Both the position numbers and the translations under genes were made by a program. From Methylobacterium sp. Leaf118 (GTDB lineage Bacteria; Pseudomonadota; Alphaproteobacteria; Rhizobiales; Beijerinckiaceae), in assembly GCF_920984675.1 (NCBI RefSeq), contig NZ_CAKLBV010000032.1, forward strand, positions 1-49,125: a stretch of DNA of 49,125 nt. The letters run 5' to 3'. The notes under the pieces were generated by a model that was not told the origin of the DNA, did not search any database, and saw only the letters and a program-made list of their open reading frames with translations. Of this stretch, positions 24,884-32,767 are shown in pieces. Position 1 is the stretch's first letter, and each line of letters opens with the position of its first letter.

Positions 24884-27034
24884 ATGAACGAGATCGTCAA
24901 CCCGGAAGCACTTCTCGAGGACGCGTCGGAGACCTTCTTCGGTGGCTGCCCGCACGATTGCCCCGATACCTGCTCGATGCTGTTCGAGGTGAAGGGCGGC
25001 GAGCTGCTCAGCGTGCGCGGCAACCCGGACCACCCGATGACCCGGGGTGGTCTCTGCGTGAAGCTGAAGGATTACGAGAAGCGCCACTACCATCCCGACC
25101 GGCTGCTCTATCCGATGAAGCGCGTCGGGCCCAAGGGCTCGAAAGCGTTCGAGCGCATCAGCTGGGACGAGGCGCTGGACACCATCGTGACGCGCTGGAA
25201 GGGCATCATCGACCAGTACGGTCCGCAGGCTATCGCGCCCTACAGCTACCTCGGCAATCAGGGCCTCGTGCATGGGCTGAACGGCGGCGACGCCTTCTTC
25301 AATCGTCTGGGCGCCACCGTAACCGAGCGCACCTTTTGCGGCGAGGGCTCCTGCACGGCCTGGCTCCTCACCGTCGGCCCGACCGCGGGCCTCGACCCCG
25401 ACAGCTACATTCACTCCAAGTACATCGTCATCTGGGCCTGCAACTCGGTCAGCACCAACCTGCACCACTGGGCCATCGTGAAGGATGCCCAGAAGAAGGG
25501 TGCCAAGGTCGTCGTGATCGATACCTACGCCTCGCGCACCGCCAAGGCCGCCGACTGGCACATCGCCCCCAAGCCCGGCACCGACGGCGCGCTCGCCATG
25601 GCGCTGATCAATTCGATCATCGAGCAGGGCCTCGTCGATCAGGACTACGTCGACAACTACACGGTCGGGTTCGAGGACCTGAAGGAGCGCGCCAGCACCC
25701 GCACGCCCGAATGGGCCGCCGAGATCACCGGCGTCTCGGCGCAAGACATCCGCAAGCTCGCCCGGGAGATGGCGACCGAACAGCCGGTGGGCATCCGCAT
25801 CGGCGTGGCGCTGGAGCGGCATTATGGCGGCGGCCAGACCATCCGGGCGGTCGCCTGCATCCCGGCGCTGACCGGAGCCTGGCGCCATGTCGGTGGCGGC
25901 ATCACCCAGTTCGGCGTCTGGGAACACCCCTACAAGTTCGACGTCATCTGCCGCCCGGACCTCATCCCGGAGGGCACACGCGTCGTCTCGAACCTGCAGA
26001 TCGGACGCGCGCTCACCGGCGAGCTGCAGCTCGACCCGCCGATCATGTCGATGATGTGCTGGAACTCGAACCCGGTCACGCAGGCACCCGAGACCGACAA
26101 AATCGTCGAGGGGCTGATGCGCGAGGACCTGTTCATGGTCTCGGCCGAGCACTTCATCTCGGACACCGCCTCCTACGCCGACATCCTGCTGCCCGCGACC
26201 ATGGGGGCGGAGATGGAGGACATGATCCTGTCCTGGGGCCACCTCTACCTCACCTACAACACCAAGTGCGCCGAGGCGCCCGGCGAGGCGATCCCGAACA
26301 ACGAGATCTTCCGCCAGCTCGCCGGCCGGCTTGGCTTCGAGGAAGAGAACTTCAAGTGGAGCGACAGCGAGTGTCTGGAGCACTACGTCGATTGGAACGC
26401 GCCGGCCTGCGAGGGCATCGACCTTCAGTATATGCGCGAGCACGGCTTCGCGCGTCTCAAGGTCGGCACGCCGGACGACCGCGCACCCCACCGGGAGGGC
26501 AATTTCCCGACGCCGACCGGCAAGTGCATGTTGAAGGTCGAGGGCGCCACCAACTTCGTCGCCCCGCCGTTCCGGCAGATGTATGAGGGCTTCCAGCCTG
26601 GCGAGGCGCTCGATCCGCTACCTGATTACCTCGGCCCGCGCGAGTCCCACGCCAACGATCCCGAGCTCGCCAAGCGCTTCCCGTTGAACATCGTCTCGCC
26701 CAAGAGCCACTACTTCCTGAACTCCTGCTACGCGAACATGGAGGACAAGCAGAAGGGCCAGGGCGAGCAGTTCGTGATGATCAACCAAGCCGACGCCGAC
26801 GCCCGTGGTATCCGGGATGGGGACAAGGTGCAGGTCGCCAACGATCGGGGCGCCTTCAAGGGCGTGGCGCGCATCACCGACGACGTGAAGGCCGGCATCG
26901 TGGTGGCGACGCTGGGCTACTGGCGCCAGCTCAACGAGGGCACGGTCAACAGCATCTCGTCGCACGCCTTCACCGACATGGGCCACGCGCCGTCCTTCTC
27001 GGACAACCTCGTCGAGGTCGCGCGGGCGAACTGA
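24884..27034 (+). CDS. Molybdopterin-dependent oxidoreductase (DMSO reductase superfamily), stand-alone subunit
   Basis: This 716-residue protein has an N-terminal 4Fe-4S site CPHDCPDTC with a fourth cysteine in GGLCVK. The molybdopterin domains follow (SWDEALDTIVTRW, NGGDAFFNRLGA, FISDTASYADILLPATMGAE), then a C-terminal molydop-binding domain (HYFLNSC, ADARGIRDGDKVQVANDRGAFKG). The predicted molybdenum-ligand loop reads TFCGEGSCTAW, offering Cys or Ser but no selenocysteine. There is no Tat signal, so it is probably cytoplasmic. No electron-transfer or chaperone subunit is adjacent. A formate-dehydrogenase-like role (as for Methylobacterium FDH4) is possible but not shown. Confidence 0.82.
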   Translation: MNEIVNPEALLEDASETFFGGCPHDCPDTCSMLFEVKGGELLSVRGNPDHPMTRGGLCVKLKDYEKRHYHPDRLLYPMKRVGPKGSKAFERISWDEALDTIVTRWKGIIDQYGPQAIAPYSYLGNQGLVHGLNGGDAFFNRLGATVTERTFCGEGSCTAWLLTVGPTAGLDPDSYIHSKYIVIWACNSVSTNLHHWAIVKDAQKKGAKVVVIDTYASRTAKAADWHIAPKPGTDGALAMALINSIIEQGLVDQDYVDNYTVGFEDLKERASTRTPEWAAEITGVSAQDIRKLAREMATEQPVGIRIGVALERHYGGGQTIRAVACIPALTGAWRHVGGGITQFGVWEHPYKFDVICRPDLIPEGTRVVSNLQIGRALTGELQLDPPIMSMMCWNSNPVTQAPETDKIVEGLMREDLFMVSAEHFISDTASYADILLPATMGAEMEDMILSWGHLYLTYNTKCAEAPGEAIPNNEIFRQLAGRLGFEEENFKWSDSECLEHYVDWNAPACEGIDLQYMREHGFARLKVGTPDDRAPHREGNFPTPTGKCMLKVEGATNFVAPPFRQMYEGFQPGEALDPLPDYLGPRESHANDPELAKRFPLNIVSPKSHYFLNSCYANMEDKQKGQGEQFVMINQADADARGIRDGDKVQVANDRGAFKGVARITDDVKAGIVVATLGYWRQLNEGTVNSISSHAFTDMGHAPSFSDNLVEVARAN

Positions 27035-27066
27035 CGGACCGTCCCGAGGGAGACGTTGCCGCGCAT

Positions 27067-27095
27067 CCCCCCTTCCCGCATGCGGGGAGAGGGGG
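27067..27095 (+). terminator. Hairpin after the molybdopterin oxidoreductase gene
   Basis: The sequence CCCCCCTTCCCGC (27067-27079) faces GCGGGGAGAGGGGG (27082-27095) around a short AT centre. The CCCGC-GCGGGGAGAGGGG type of hairpin is common between genes in Rhizobiales. It lies between convergent genes. Confidence 0.55.
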
Positions 27096-27099
27096 AGCC

Positions 27100-29430
27100 T
27101 CACCGCCCCGACGAAGGGCCTTTGGCTCTGCGAAAGGCGTCGGCCAGCGCGCCGCCCCGCTCCGGCTGTGGTTGCGGCGCGGGCGTCCGCGGCGGCGGAG
27201 CCGGACGCGGGCCGCTGCTGCGCGGCGCGCTGGACGTCCCGTCCACCGGATCGTCGAGGCGCATCGACAGGCCGATGCGCTTGCGCGGCACGTCGACCGA
27301 GAGCACCAGCACCCGGACCACGTCGCCCGCCTTCACCACCTCGGACGGGGTGGCGATGCGGCGGCGGGCCATGGCCGAGATATGGACGAGCCCGTCCTGA
27401 TGAACGCCGATATCGACGAAGGCCCCGAAGGCCGCGACGTTGGTGACGACGCCCTCCAGCTGCATCCCGGGCTTGAGGTCGGAGAGCGTCTCGACGCCCT
27501 CCTGGAAACTCGCCGTCTTGAAGGCGGGGCGCGGGTCGCGGCCGGGCTTCTCCAGCTCGGCGATGATGTCGCGCACCGTCGGCACGCCGAAGCGCGCGTC
27601 GGCGAAGCGCTCGGGTGAAAGCCCACCGAGCACGGCCGCATTGCCGATCAGCACGGTGATGTCGCTCTTGGTCACCTCCAGGATGCGCCGCACCACCGGA
27701 TAGGCCTCCGGATGGACGCCGGAGCGGTCGAGCGGATCGGCGCCGTCGGGGATGCGCAGGAAGCCGGCGGCGAGTTCGAAGGTCTTGGGCCCCAGCCCCG
27801 GCACTTTCTTGAGCGCGGCGCGGGTGCGGAAGGGGCCGTGGCCGTCGCGATGCGCCACGATCTTGGCCGCCACCGCCTCGCCGAGACCCGAGACCTGAGC
27901 CAGCAGCGGCACGGAGGCGGTGTTCACGTCGACGCCCACCGCGTTCACCGCGTCCTCGACCACGCCATCGAGGGAACGCGACAGCTTCTGCTCGCCGAGA
28001 TCGTGCTGGTACTGGCCGACGCCGATGGATTTCGGATCGATCTTCACGAGTTCGGCGAGCGGATCCTGCAGCCGCCGGGCGATCGAGACGGCGCCGCGAT
28101 GCGACACGTCGAGGTCGGGCAGTTCCTTCGAGGCGATGGCGGAGGCGGAATAGACCGAGGCGCCGGCCTCCGAGACCATCACCTTCGTCATCTTCAGATC
28201 GGGGTTCGTGGACAGGATCTCGGCGGCGAGCCGGTCGGTCTCGCGGGAGGCGGTGCCGTTGCCCACCGCGATCAGCTCGACGCCGTGGCGGCGGCAGAGC
28301 TTGCCGAGTGACGCCACCGCCTCGTTCCAGCGCCGCTGCGGCTCGTGCGGATAGGTCGTCTCGACGGCGACCACCTTGCCGGTGGCGTCGACCACCGCCG
28401 CCTTCACGCCGTTGCGATAGCCCGGATCGAGCCCGAGAGTCGGGCGGCCCCCGGCGGGGGCGGCGAGCAGCAGGTCCCGGAGGTTGCCGGCGAACACCGT
28501 CACCGCGGCGTCCTCGGCCCGCTCGAACAGGCGGGCCCGCAGATCCGCCTTGAGGCCGGTGCGGATCTTGGTGCGCCACGCCACCCGCACCGTCTCGAGG
28601 AGCCACGCATCGGCCGCGCGCCCGCGGGAGGCGACGCCGTGGCGGCGGCACACCGCCAGCTCGAACGGGCCGGGGATGCCCGGCGCCGCGTCCTCACCCT
28701 CGGCCTGGAGCGCGAAGTCCAGAATCTCCTCCGCCTCGCCGCGGAACAGCGCCAGGACCCGGTGCGAGGGCATCTTGTCCAGGCGTTCGCGCCAGTCGAA
28801 GTAATCGGCAAACTTCTGGCCGGCCTGCTCCTTGCCCTTGCGGACGCGCGAGACGGCCTCGCCGATCCGCCAAAAATCCTCGCGCAATCGCCCGATCAGG
28901 TCGCCGTCCTCGGCGAAGCGCTCGATCAGGATGGCGCGGGCGCCCTCGAGCGCTGCCTCGACAGTCTCGATGCCCTTGTCCGCCGCGACGTAGCCCTGCG
29001 CCGCCCGCTCCGGATCCGTCTCGGGCCGGGCGAGCAGCAGGTCGGCGAGCGGCGTCAAGCCGGCCTCGCGGGCGGTCAGCGCCTTGGAACGGCGTTTCGG
29101 CCGGAACGGAAGGTAGATGTCCTCCAGCCGCGCCTTGGTCTCGGCCCCCGCGATGGCGGCCTGCAAGTCCGGCGTCAGCTTGCCCTGGGCCCGGATGCTC
29201 TCGGTGATCGCGGCGCGGCGCTCACTCAGTTCGCGCAGGTAGCCGAGCCGCTCGGCGAGCATGCGCAGTTGCGCGTCGTCCAGCGAGCCGGTCGCCTCCT
29301 TGCGGTAGCGGGCGACGAAGGGGACGGTGTAGCCGCCGTCGAACAGCGCGACCGCCGCCGCCACTTGCCCCTCGCGCACCCCGAGTTCCTCGGCGATGAG
29401 CCCGGTCACGCTCGTCGTCACGGCCATCAA
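27100..29430 (-). CDS. tex: Tex family transcription accessory protein, S1 RNA-binding
   Basis: This 776-residue cytoplasmic nucleic-acid-binding protein matches Tex, the bacterial relative of Spt6. In order: Tex N-terminal helical domain (VPFVARYRKEATGSLDD, the family's most conserved segment), a YqgF-like RNase fold (PTLGLDPGYRNGVKAAVVD), helix-hairpin-helix motifs (GLGEAVAAKIVAHRDGHGPF, KKVPGLGPKTFELAAGFLRI), and an S1 domain at about 655-725 (GMQLEGVVTNVAAFGAFVDIG). The last 45 residues are proline and arginine rich. Two ATGs at 29430 and 29427 are possible. Length is typical. Confidence 0.96.
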   Translation of the reverse strand: MMAVTTSVTGLIAEELGVREGQVAAAVALFDGGYTVPFVARYRKEATGSLDDAQLRMLAERLGYLRELSERRAAITESIRAQGKLTPDLQAAIAGAETKARLEDIYLPFRPKRRSKALTAREAGLTPLADLLLARPETDPERAAQGYVAADKGIETVEAALEGARAILIERFAEDGDLIGRLREDFWRIGEAVSRVRKGKEQAGQKFADYFDWRERLDKMPSHRVLALFRGEAEEILDFALQAEGEDAAPGIPGPFELAVCRRHGVASRGRAADAWLLETVRVAWRTKIRTGLKADLRARLFERAEDAAVTVFAGNLRDLLLAAPAGGRPTLGLDPGYRNGVKAAVVDATGKVVAVETTYPHEPQRRWNEAVASLGKLCRRHGVELIAVGNGTASRETDRLAAEILSTNPDLKMTKVMVSEAGASVYSASAIASKELPDLDVSHRGAVSIARRLQDPLAELVKIDPKSIGVGQYQHDLGEQKLSRSLDGVVEDAVNAVGVDVNTASVPLLAQVSGLGEAVAAKIVAHRDGHGPFRTRAALKKVPGLGPKTFELAAGFLRIPDGADPLDRSGVHPEAYPVVRRILEVTKSDITVLIGNAAVLGGLSPERFADARFGVPTVRDIIAELEKPGRDPRPAFKTASFQEGVETLSDLKPGMQLEGVVTNVAAFGAFVDIGVHQDGLVHISAMARRRIATPSEVVKAGDVVRVLVLSVDVPRKRIGLSMRLDDPVDGTSSAPRSSGPRPAPPPRTPAPQPQPERGGALADAFRRAKGPSSGR

Positions 29431-29652
29431 GAGGTCTCCATCGCGGCGCCAAGGGGATGGGGCACGGGGATAAAGCGGCGGCCGTCAGACGCAAGGCTCG
29501 AACGGGTCCTGGTCTGGGCAGCAGACACCCGCAAGCCCTCCAGTGAGGCGCGACACTGGGCGGCGTCGCGCCCCGTCAGGAATTTTGGGTGCGCTGATCA
29601 ACGCCCCGGGATGACGGCGAGAATCGTCTTCACCTTCGAAAAAACGCCCCGA

Positions 29653-30390
29653 TCAGGGCCCCTCATCGTCGGGTGCGAGGACCCGTGCATCCCGCCTCAC
29701 GGCGGCCCTCTCGTCCGCCTCCTCGCGGCACTTCGACAGATGGCCGGCACGGTTGATGACCTGGAGGTTCGGCGTGCCCCAATAGGCCAGCAGGAACGGC
29801 CAGGGCAGGTCGCGCTCCTCGCGCCAGACCCGGTAGAGCGGCAGGCGGTGATCGACCTCCGAGCCTCGCAGCAGCCGCTTGCCCGACACGGCGCAGCGAT
29901 GGCCCTGGCGCGCCTTCAGGGTCTTGAGGTGGTCGCTCGGCGCGCACCAGAACTCCCAGGCCACCACGCAGGCGGCATGCCATCCCGCCCGCCGGTTCGG
30001 CGCGCCATCGCCCGCCAGATCCCGGTGCCAGCCGAAGCGGTAGACCGGCCCGCCGCAGATCCGGCAGGCGCCGGGGCCGAGGGCGTGGCGTGCCTCGCGA
30101 TAGGGCGCCGGAGGCACCCGGAAATGCGTCGGCAGACCCTCGCCGGGGCCGACCTGCCAGGTCCAGCCCTCCGGCGCTCCGGTGCGGGCGGCGAGCGCCC
30201 GGGCGAGACGGTCGGCGCGCAGGACGTGATGGCGCCAATAGCTCGCGACCGCGCGGCCCGGTGTCGGCGGGATCAGCGGCCGGGTCAGCGCATGCTGCAG
30301 GACATGGGCCGGAAAGCCCGGCCGCAGCGCCCGTTCGAGCCGTGCCCGGGCCGGCCCATTGCGGGCGGAGCGCCATTCCGATGTCGCCAT
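29653..30390 (-). CDS. HNH-endonuclease-like protein
   Basis: This 245-residue protein has a CRICGGPVYRFGWHRD segment with a CxxC knuckle. Further on, HRCAVSGKRLLRGSEVDHRLPLYRVW is followed by NLQVINRAGHLSKC, together an HNH-nuclease-type arrangement (EVDH, then N, then H) with zinc-binding cysteines. It may be a nuclease or a zinc-binding protein that uses the same fold. The ATG at 30390 is used because upstream residues are Arg/Gly/Pro-rich and overlap the promoter of the divergent efflux operon. No restriction-modification partner is nearby. Confidence 0.68.
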   Translation of the reverse strand: MATSEWRSARNGPARARLERALRPGFPAHVLQHALTRPLIPPTPGRAVASYWRHHVLRADRLARALAARTGAPEGWTWQVGPGEGLPTHFRVPPAPYREARHALGPGACRICGGPVYRFGWHRDLAGDGAPNRRAGWHAACVVAWEFWCAPSDHLKTLKARQGHRCAVSGKRLLRGSEVDHRLPLYRVWREERDLPWPFLLAYWGTPNLQVINRAGHLSKCREEADERAAVRRDARVLAPDDEGP

Positions 30391-30521
30391 CCTAGTGACG
30401 TAGCCCGGCCAAGCGGCCCGCGGGAAGGGGAGGGCGGCCCGGTCCGGCTGTCCGGTTGCCGCCCGCGGCCCGCCTGTCGCGGAAGGGCCACAGCGCCCCC
30501 GATCCCACCGCCGCGGCGTCG

Positions 30522-30567
30522 ATGAGAATGAACGTTCATTGACATGAGAATGAACGTTCACTATCCC
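30522..30567 (+). promoter_or_regulatory. Promoter with two tandem TetR-type operators
   Basis: A 17-bp direct repeat ATGAGAATGAACGTTCA occurs at 30522-30538 and 30544-30560; each contains the palindrome TGAACGTTCA (30529-30538 and 30551-30560). Their centres are 22 bp apart, about two DNA turns. TTGACA (30539-30544) and TATCCC (30562-30567), 17 bp apart, form a promoter in which the second operator fills the spacer. Binding by the TetR encoded at 30881 would shut the operon; this assignment is inferred from position. Confidence 0.85.
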
Positions 30568-30590
30568 TTTGGCCAAGGCAGGAGTTACCG

Positions 30591-30884
30591 ATGCGCGCGT
30601 CGCTCGATCATCGTTGGGAAGGGGACCGGGCCGCGGACCGGCCGGTCCGTCGGAACGGGCGGGTCCTGGGCGCGCTGCGCCAAGCCTGCACGCCGGGCAA
30701 CCTCGCCCTCTGCGCCGTGGTGGCCTTCGGCTGGTTCGCCCTCATCGGCTGGACCGGAGCCGGCCCCAAGGGCTGGCAGGCGCGGCTCTGCGCCGATCTC
30801 GCTCTGCAGCCCCGCGCCTGCGCGATCCTTCCGGCCGCGGAGGCCGACCGGGCGAGCCTCGCCCCCATGGGGTCGGCGTCGTGA
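30591..30884 (+). CDS. Small single-span membrane protein at the head of the efflux operon
   Basis: This 97-residue protein has one hydrophobic segment at about residues 36-54 (GNLALCAVVAFGWFALIGW), a basic N-terminus and a C-terminal part with two cysteines. GGAG is placed six bases before the ATG. Its TGA stop overlaps the GTG start of the TetR gene (GTGA), suggesting translational coupling. I recognise no family. Being first in a TetR-RND operon, it could be a small accessory subunit or simply a leader for translation of the regulator. Confidence 0.55.
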   Translation: MRASLDHRWEGDRAADRPVRRNGRVLGALRQACTPGNLALCAVVAFGWFALIGWTGAGPKGWQARLCADLALQPRACAILPAAEADRASLAPMGSAS

Positions 30885-31507
30885 GCGCGGGCGCCGTCGC
30901 CGAGGCCCGGATCGAGCCGACCTCCGCGCAGGCCGCCCGGCAGGCGCATATCCTCGACGCGGCGGAAGCCTGCTTCGTGCGCAACGGTTTCCACCGCACC
31001 ACGATGCAGGACCTCGCCCGCGAGGCGGCGATGAGCCCGGGCAACATCTACCGCTACTTCGACTCCAAGGAGGCCGTCGTCGTCGGCCTGGCCGAGCGCG
31101 ACCGCGAGCGCGGCGCCGCCCTGGTCGAGGCGATGGAGCGGACGGGCGACCGGCGCGGCGTCCTGATGGGCATCCTCGGCCGCTACTTCTCCGAGATTCC
31201 CCGCGAGGCGGCGATCCTGCGCGTCGACCTCTGGGCCGAGGCGACCCGCAACCCGGCCATCGGCGCGCTGATCGAGCACGGCGACGAGGACGGCCGGACC
31301 TGGCTCATCGAGACCTTCGTGTCGATCGCCCCCGCCTGCGACGCCCCCGGCCTGTTCGCGACGGTCGCGCCGCTGATGAAGGGCATCATCGTCAGCCGGG
31401 CGGTGGTCCCGGATTACGATCCCGGCCCGGCCGTCGCCCAGTTGCTCGCCTCGATCGATGCCGGGCTGACCGGCATGGGCCCCCACGAGGGAAAGACCGC
31501 TCGATGA
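30881..31507 (+). CDS. TetR family regulator of the RND efflux operon
   Basis: This 208-residue regulator has the N-terminal TetR helix-turn-helix at about residues 18-64: AHILDAAEACFVRNGFHRTTMQDLAREAAMSPGNIYRYFDSKEAVV in outline, with the GNIYRYF signature. The C-terminal ligand domain is of the AcrR/BetI type. It most likely starts at GTG 30881, which overlaps the stop of the small membrane protein; the open frame continues upstream without conserved sequence. Its stop overlaps the ATG of the membrane fusion protein (ATGA). The paired palindromes upstream are its likely target. Confidence 0.85.
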   Translation: MSAGAVAEARIEPTSAQAARQAHILDAAEACFVRNGFHRTTMQDLAREAAMSPGNIYRYFDSKEAVVVGLAERDRERGAALVEAMERTGDRRGVLMGILGRYFSEIPREAAILRVDLWAEATRNPAIGALIEHGDEDGRTWLIETFVSIAPACDAPGLFATVAPLMKGIIVSRAVVPDYDPGPAVAQLLASIDAGLTGMGPHEGKTAR

Positions 31508-32727
31508 GTGCCGTCCTGCGCCTCACCCTCTTCGCGCTGGCGGCGCTCGCCGTCGCCGCCGCGCCGGCCGCCCGCGCCGAGACCGTCGCACCGAAGGTCG
31601 CCCCGGCGCCCGCGGTGAGCGTGATCGAGGCGGCGCGCCGGGAGGTCGTCGAGAGCGTCATCGTCACCGGCACGCTGGTGCCGCGCGACGAGATCCTCGT
31701 CAGCCCGGAGATCGACGGCACCCGCATCGTCGAGCTTCTGGTGGAGGAGGGGGCCCGGGTCACACGGGGCCAAGTGCTCGCCCGGCTCAACCGCGACCTC
31801 ATCGACCGCCAGCTTGCCCAGCAGGCCGCGCTGGTCGAGAAGGCGCGCGCGGCGGTGCCGCAGGCGCAGGCGAGCATCGAGCAGGCCGAGGCCGCCGAGA
31901 CGGAGGCGCGGCTCGCCTTCGAGCGCGCCCGATCGCTCATGCAGACCGGCAATGCCACGGCCGCGGTGATGGAGGGCCGCACCGCCGCCCTGCGGCAGGC
32001 CGAGGGCAAGCTCACATTTGCCCGCAACGGGCTCTCGATCGCACGGGCGGACCTCGCCCAGGCGCTGGCCGTCAAGGCCGAACTCGACCTGCGCCTCGCC
32101 CGCACCGAGATCCGCGCCCCGGAGGACGGCATCGTCAGCCGCCGCACGGCCCGGGTCGGGATGGCGACCTCCGCGGCGGCCGAGCCGCTGTTCCGCCTGA
32201 TCGCCCGGGGCGAGATCGAGCTGGAGGGCGAGGTCATCGAGACCAAGCTGCCGCTCCTGCGCGAGGGCGCGCCCGCCTTCATCGAGATCGGCGAGGGCGA
32301 GCGCGTCGCGGGCAGCGTCCGCGTGGTCTATCCGGAGGTCGACCGGGCGAGCCGGCTCGGCAAGGTGCGCGTGCGCCTCGATCCTGATTCCCGCCTGCGT
32401 ATCGGCACCTTCATGCGCGGCTCGGTCGAACTCGCCCGGACCCGCGGCGTCACCGTGCCCCAGGCCGCCGTGCTCTACGGCGGCGGCAAGCGCAGCTCCG
32501 TCCTCGTCGTCGCCGACGACCGGGTGGAATCCCGCGAGGTCCGCACCGGCCTGTCCGACGACGACGACATCGAGATCCGCGCGGGCCTCGCCGACGGCGA
32601 ACGGGTCGTGGCCCGCGCCGGCAGCTTTCTGCGGGATGGCGACCGGGTGCGTCCGGTGTTCGTCCCGGGCCGCGCCGCCGCGGTCGCCGCTGCGCCCTCG
32701 CCGCGCTCCACCGCCGACGCGCGCTGA
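31504..32727 (+). CDS. RND efflux periplasmic adaptor (membrane fusion protein)
   Basis: This 407-residue protein has a Sec signal peptide (residues 1-25, ending ARA). It then has the HlyD/AcrA layout: a lipoyl-like half (SVIVTGTLVPRDEILVSPEIDGTRIVELLVEEGARVTRGQ in outline), a coiled-coil hairpin of Ala/Glu/Arg-rich helices at about 100-185, the second lipoyl half (TEIRAPEDGIVSRRTARVG), a beta-barrel and a membrane-proximal domain. It links the permease at 32768 to an outer-membrane channel, which is not encoded here. ATG overlaps the TetR stop. Confidence 0.92.
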   Translation: MSAVLRLTLFALAALAVAAAPAARAETVAPKVAPAPAVSVIEAARREVVESVIVTGTLVPRDEILVSPEIDGTRIVELLVEEGARVTRGQVLARLNRDLIDRQLAQQAALVEKARAAVPQAQASIEQAEAAETEARLAFERARSLMQTGNATAAVMEGRTAALRQAEGKLTFARNGLSIARADLAQALAVKAELDLRLARTEIRAPEDGIVSRRTARVGMATSAAAEPLFRLIARGEIELEGEVIETKLPLLREGAPAFIEIGEGERVAGSVRVVYPEVDRASRLGKVRVRLDPDSRLRIGTFMRGSVELARTRGVTVPQAAVLYGGGKRSSVLVVADDRVESREVRTGLSDDDDIEIRAGLADGERVVARAGSFLRDGDRVRPVFVPGRAAAVAAAPSPRSTADAR

Positions 32728-32767
32728 CGCGCCGGCTCCCTCCTGATTCCATCAGCGGGTCGCCCCG

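Noticed and set aside
29431..29652. Possible tRNA or small RNA between tex and the HNH gene
   Set aside because: I could not build a cloverleaf or any clear stem with terminator from the sequence; it looks like ordinary spacer.
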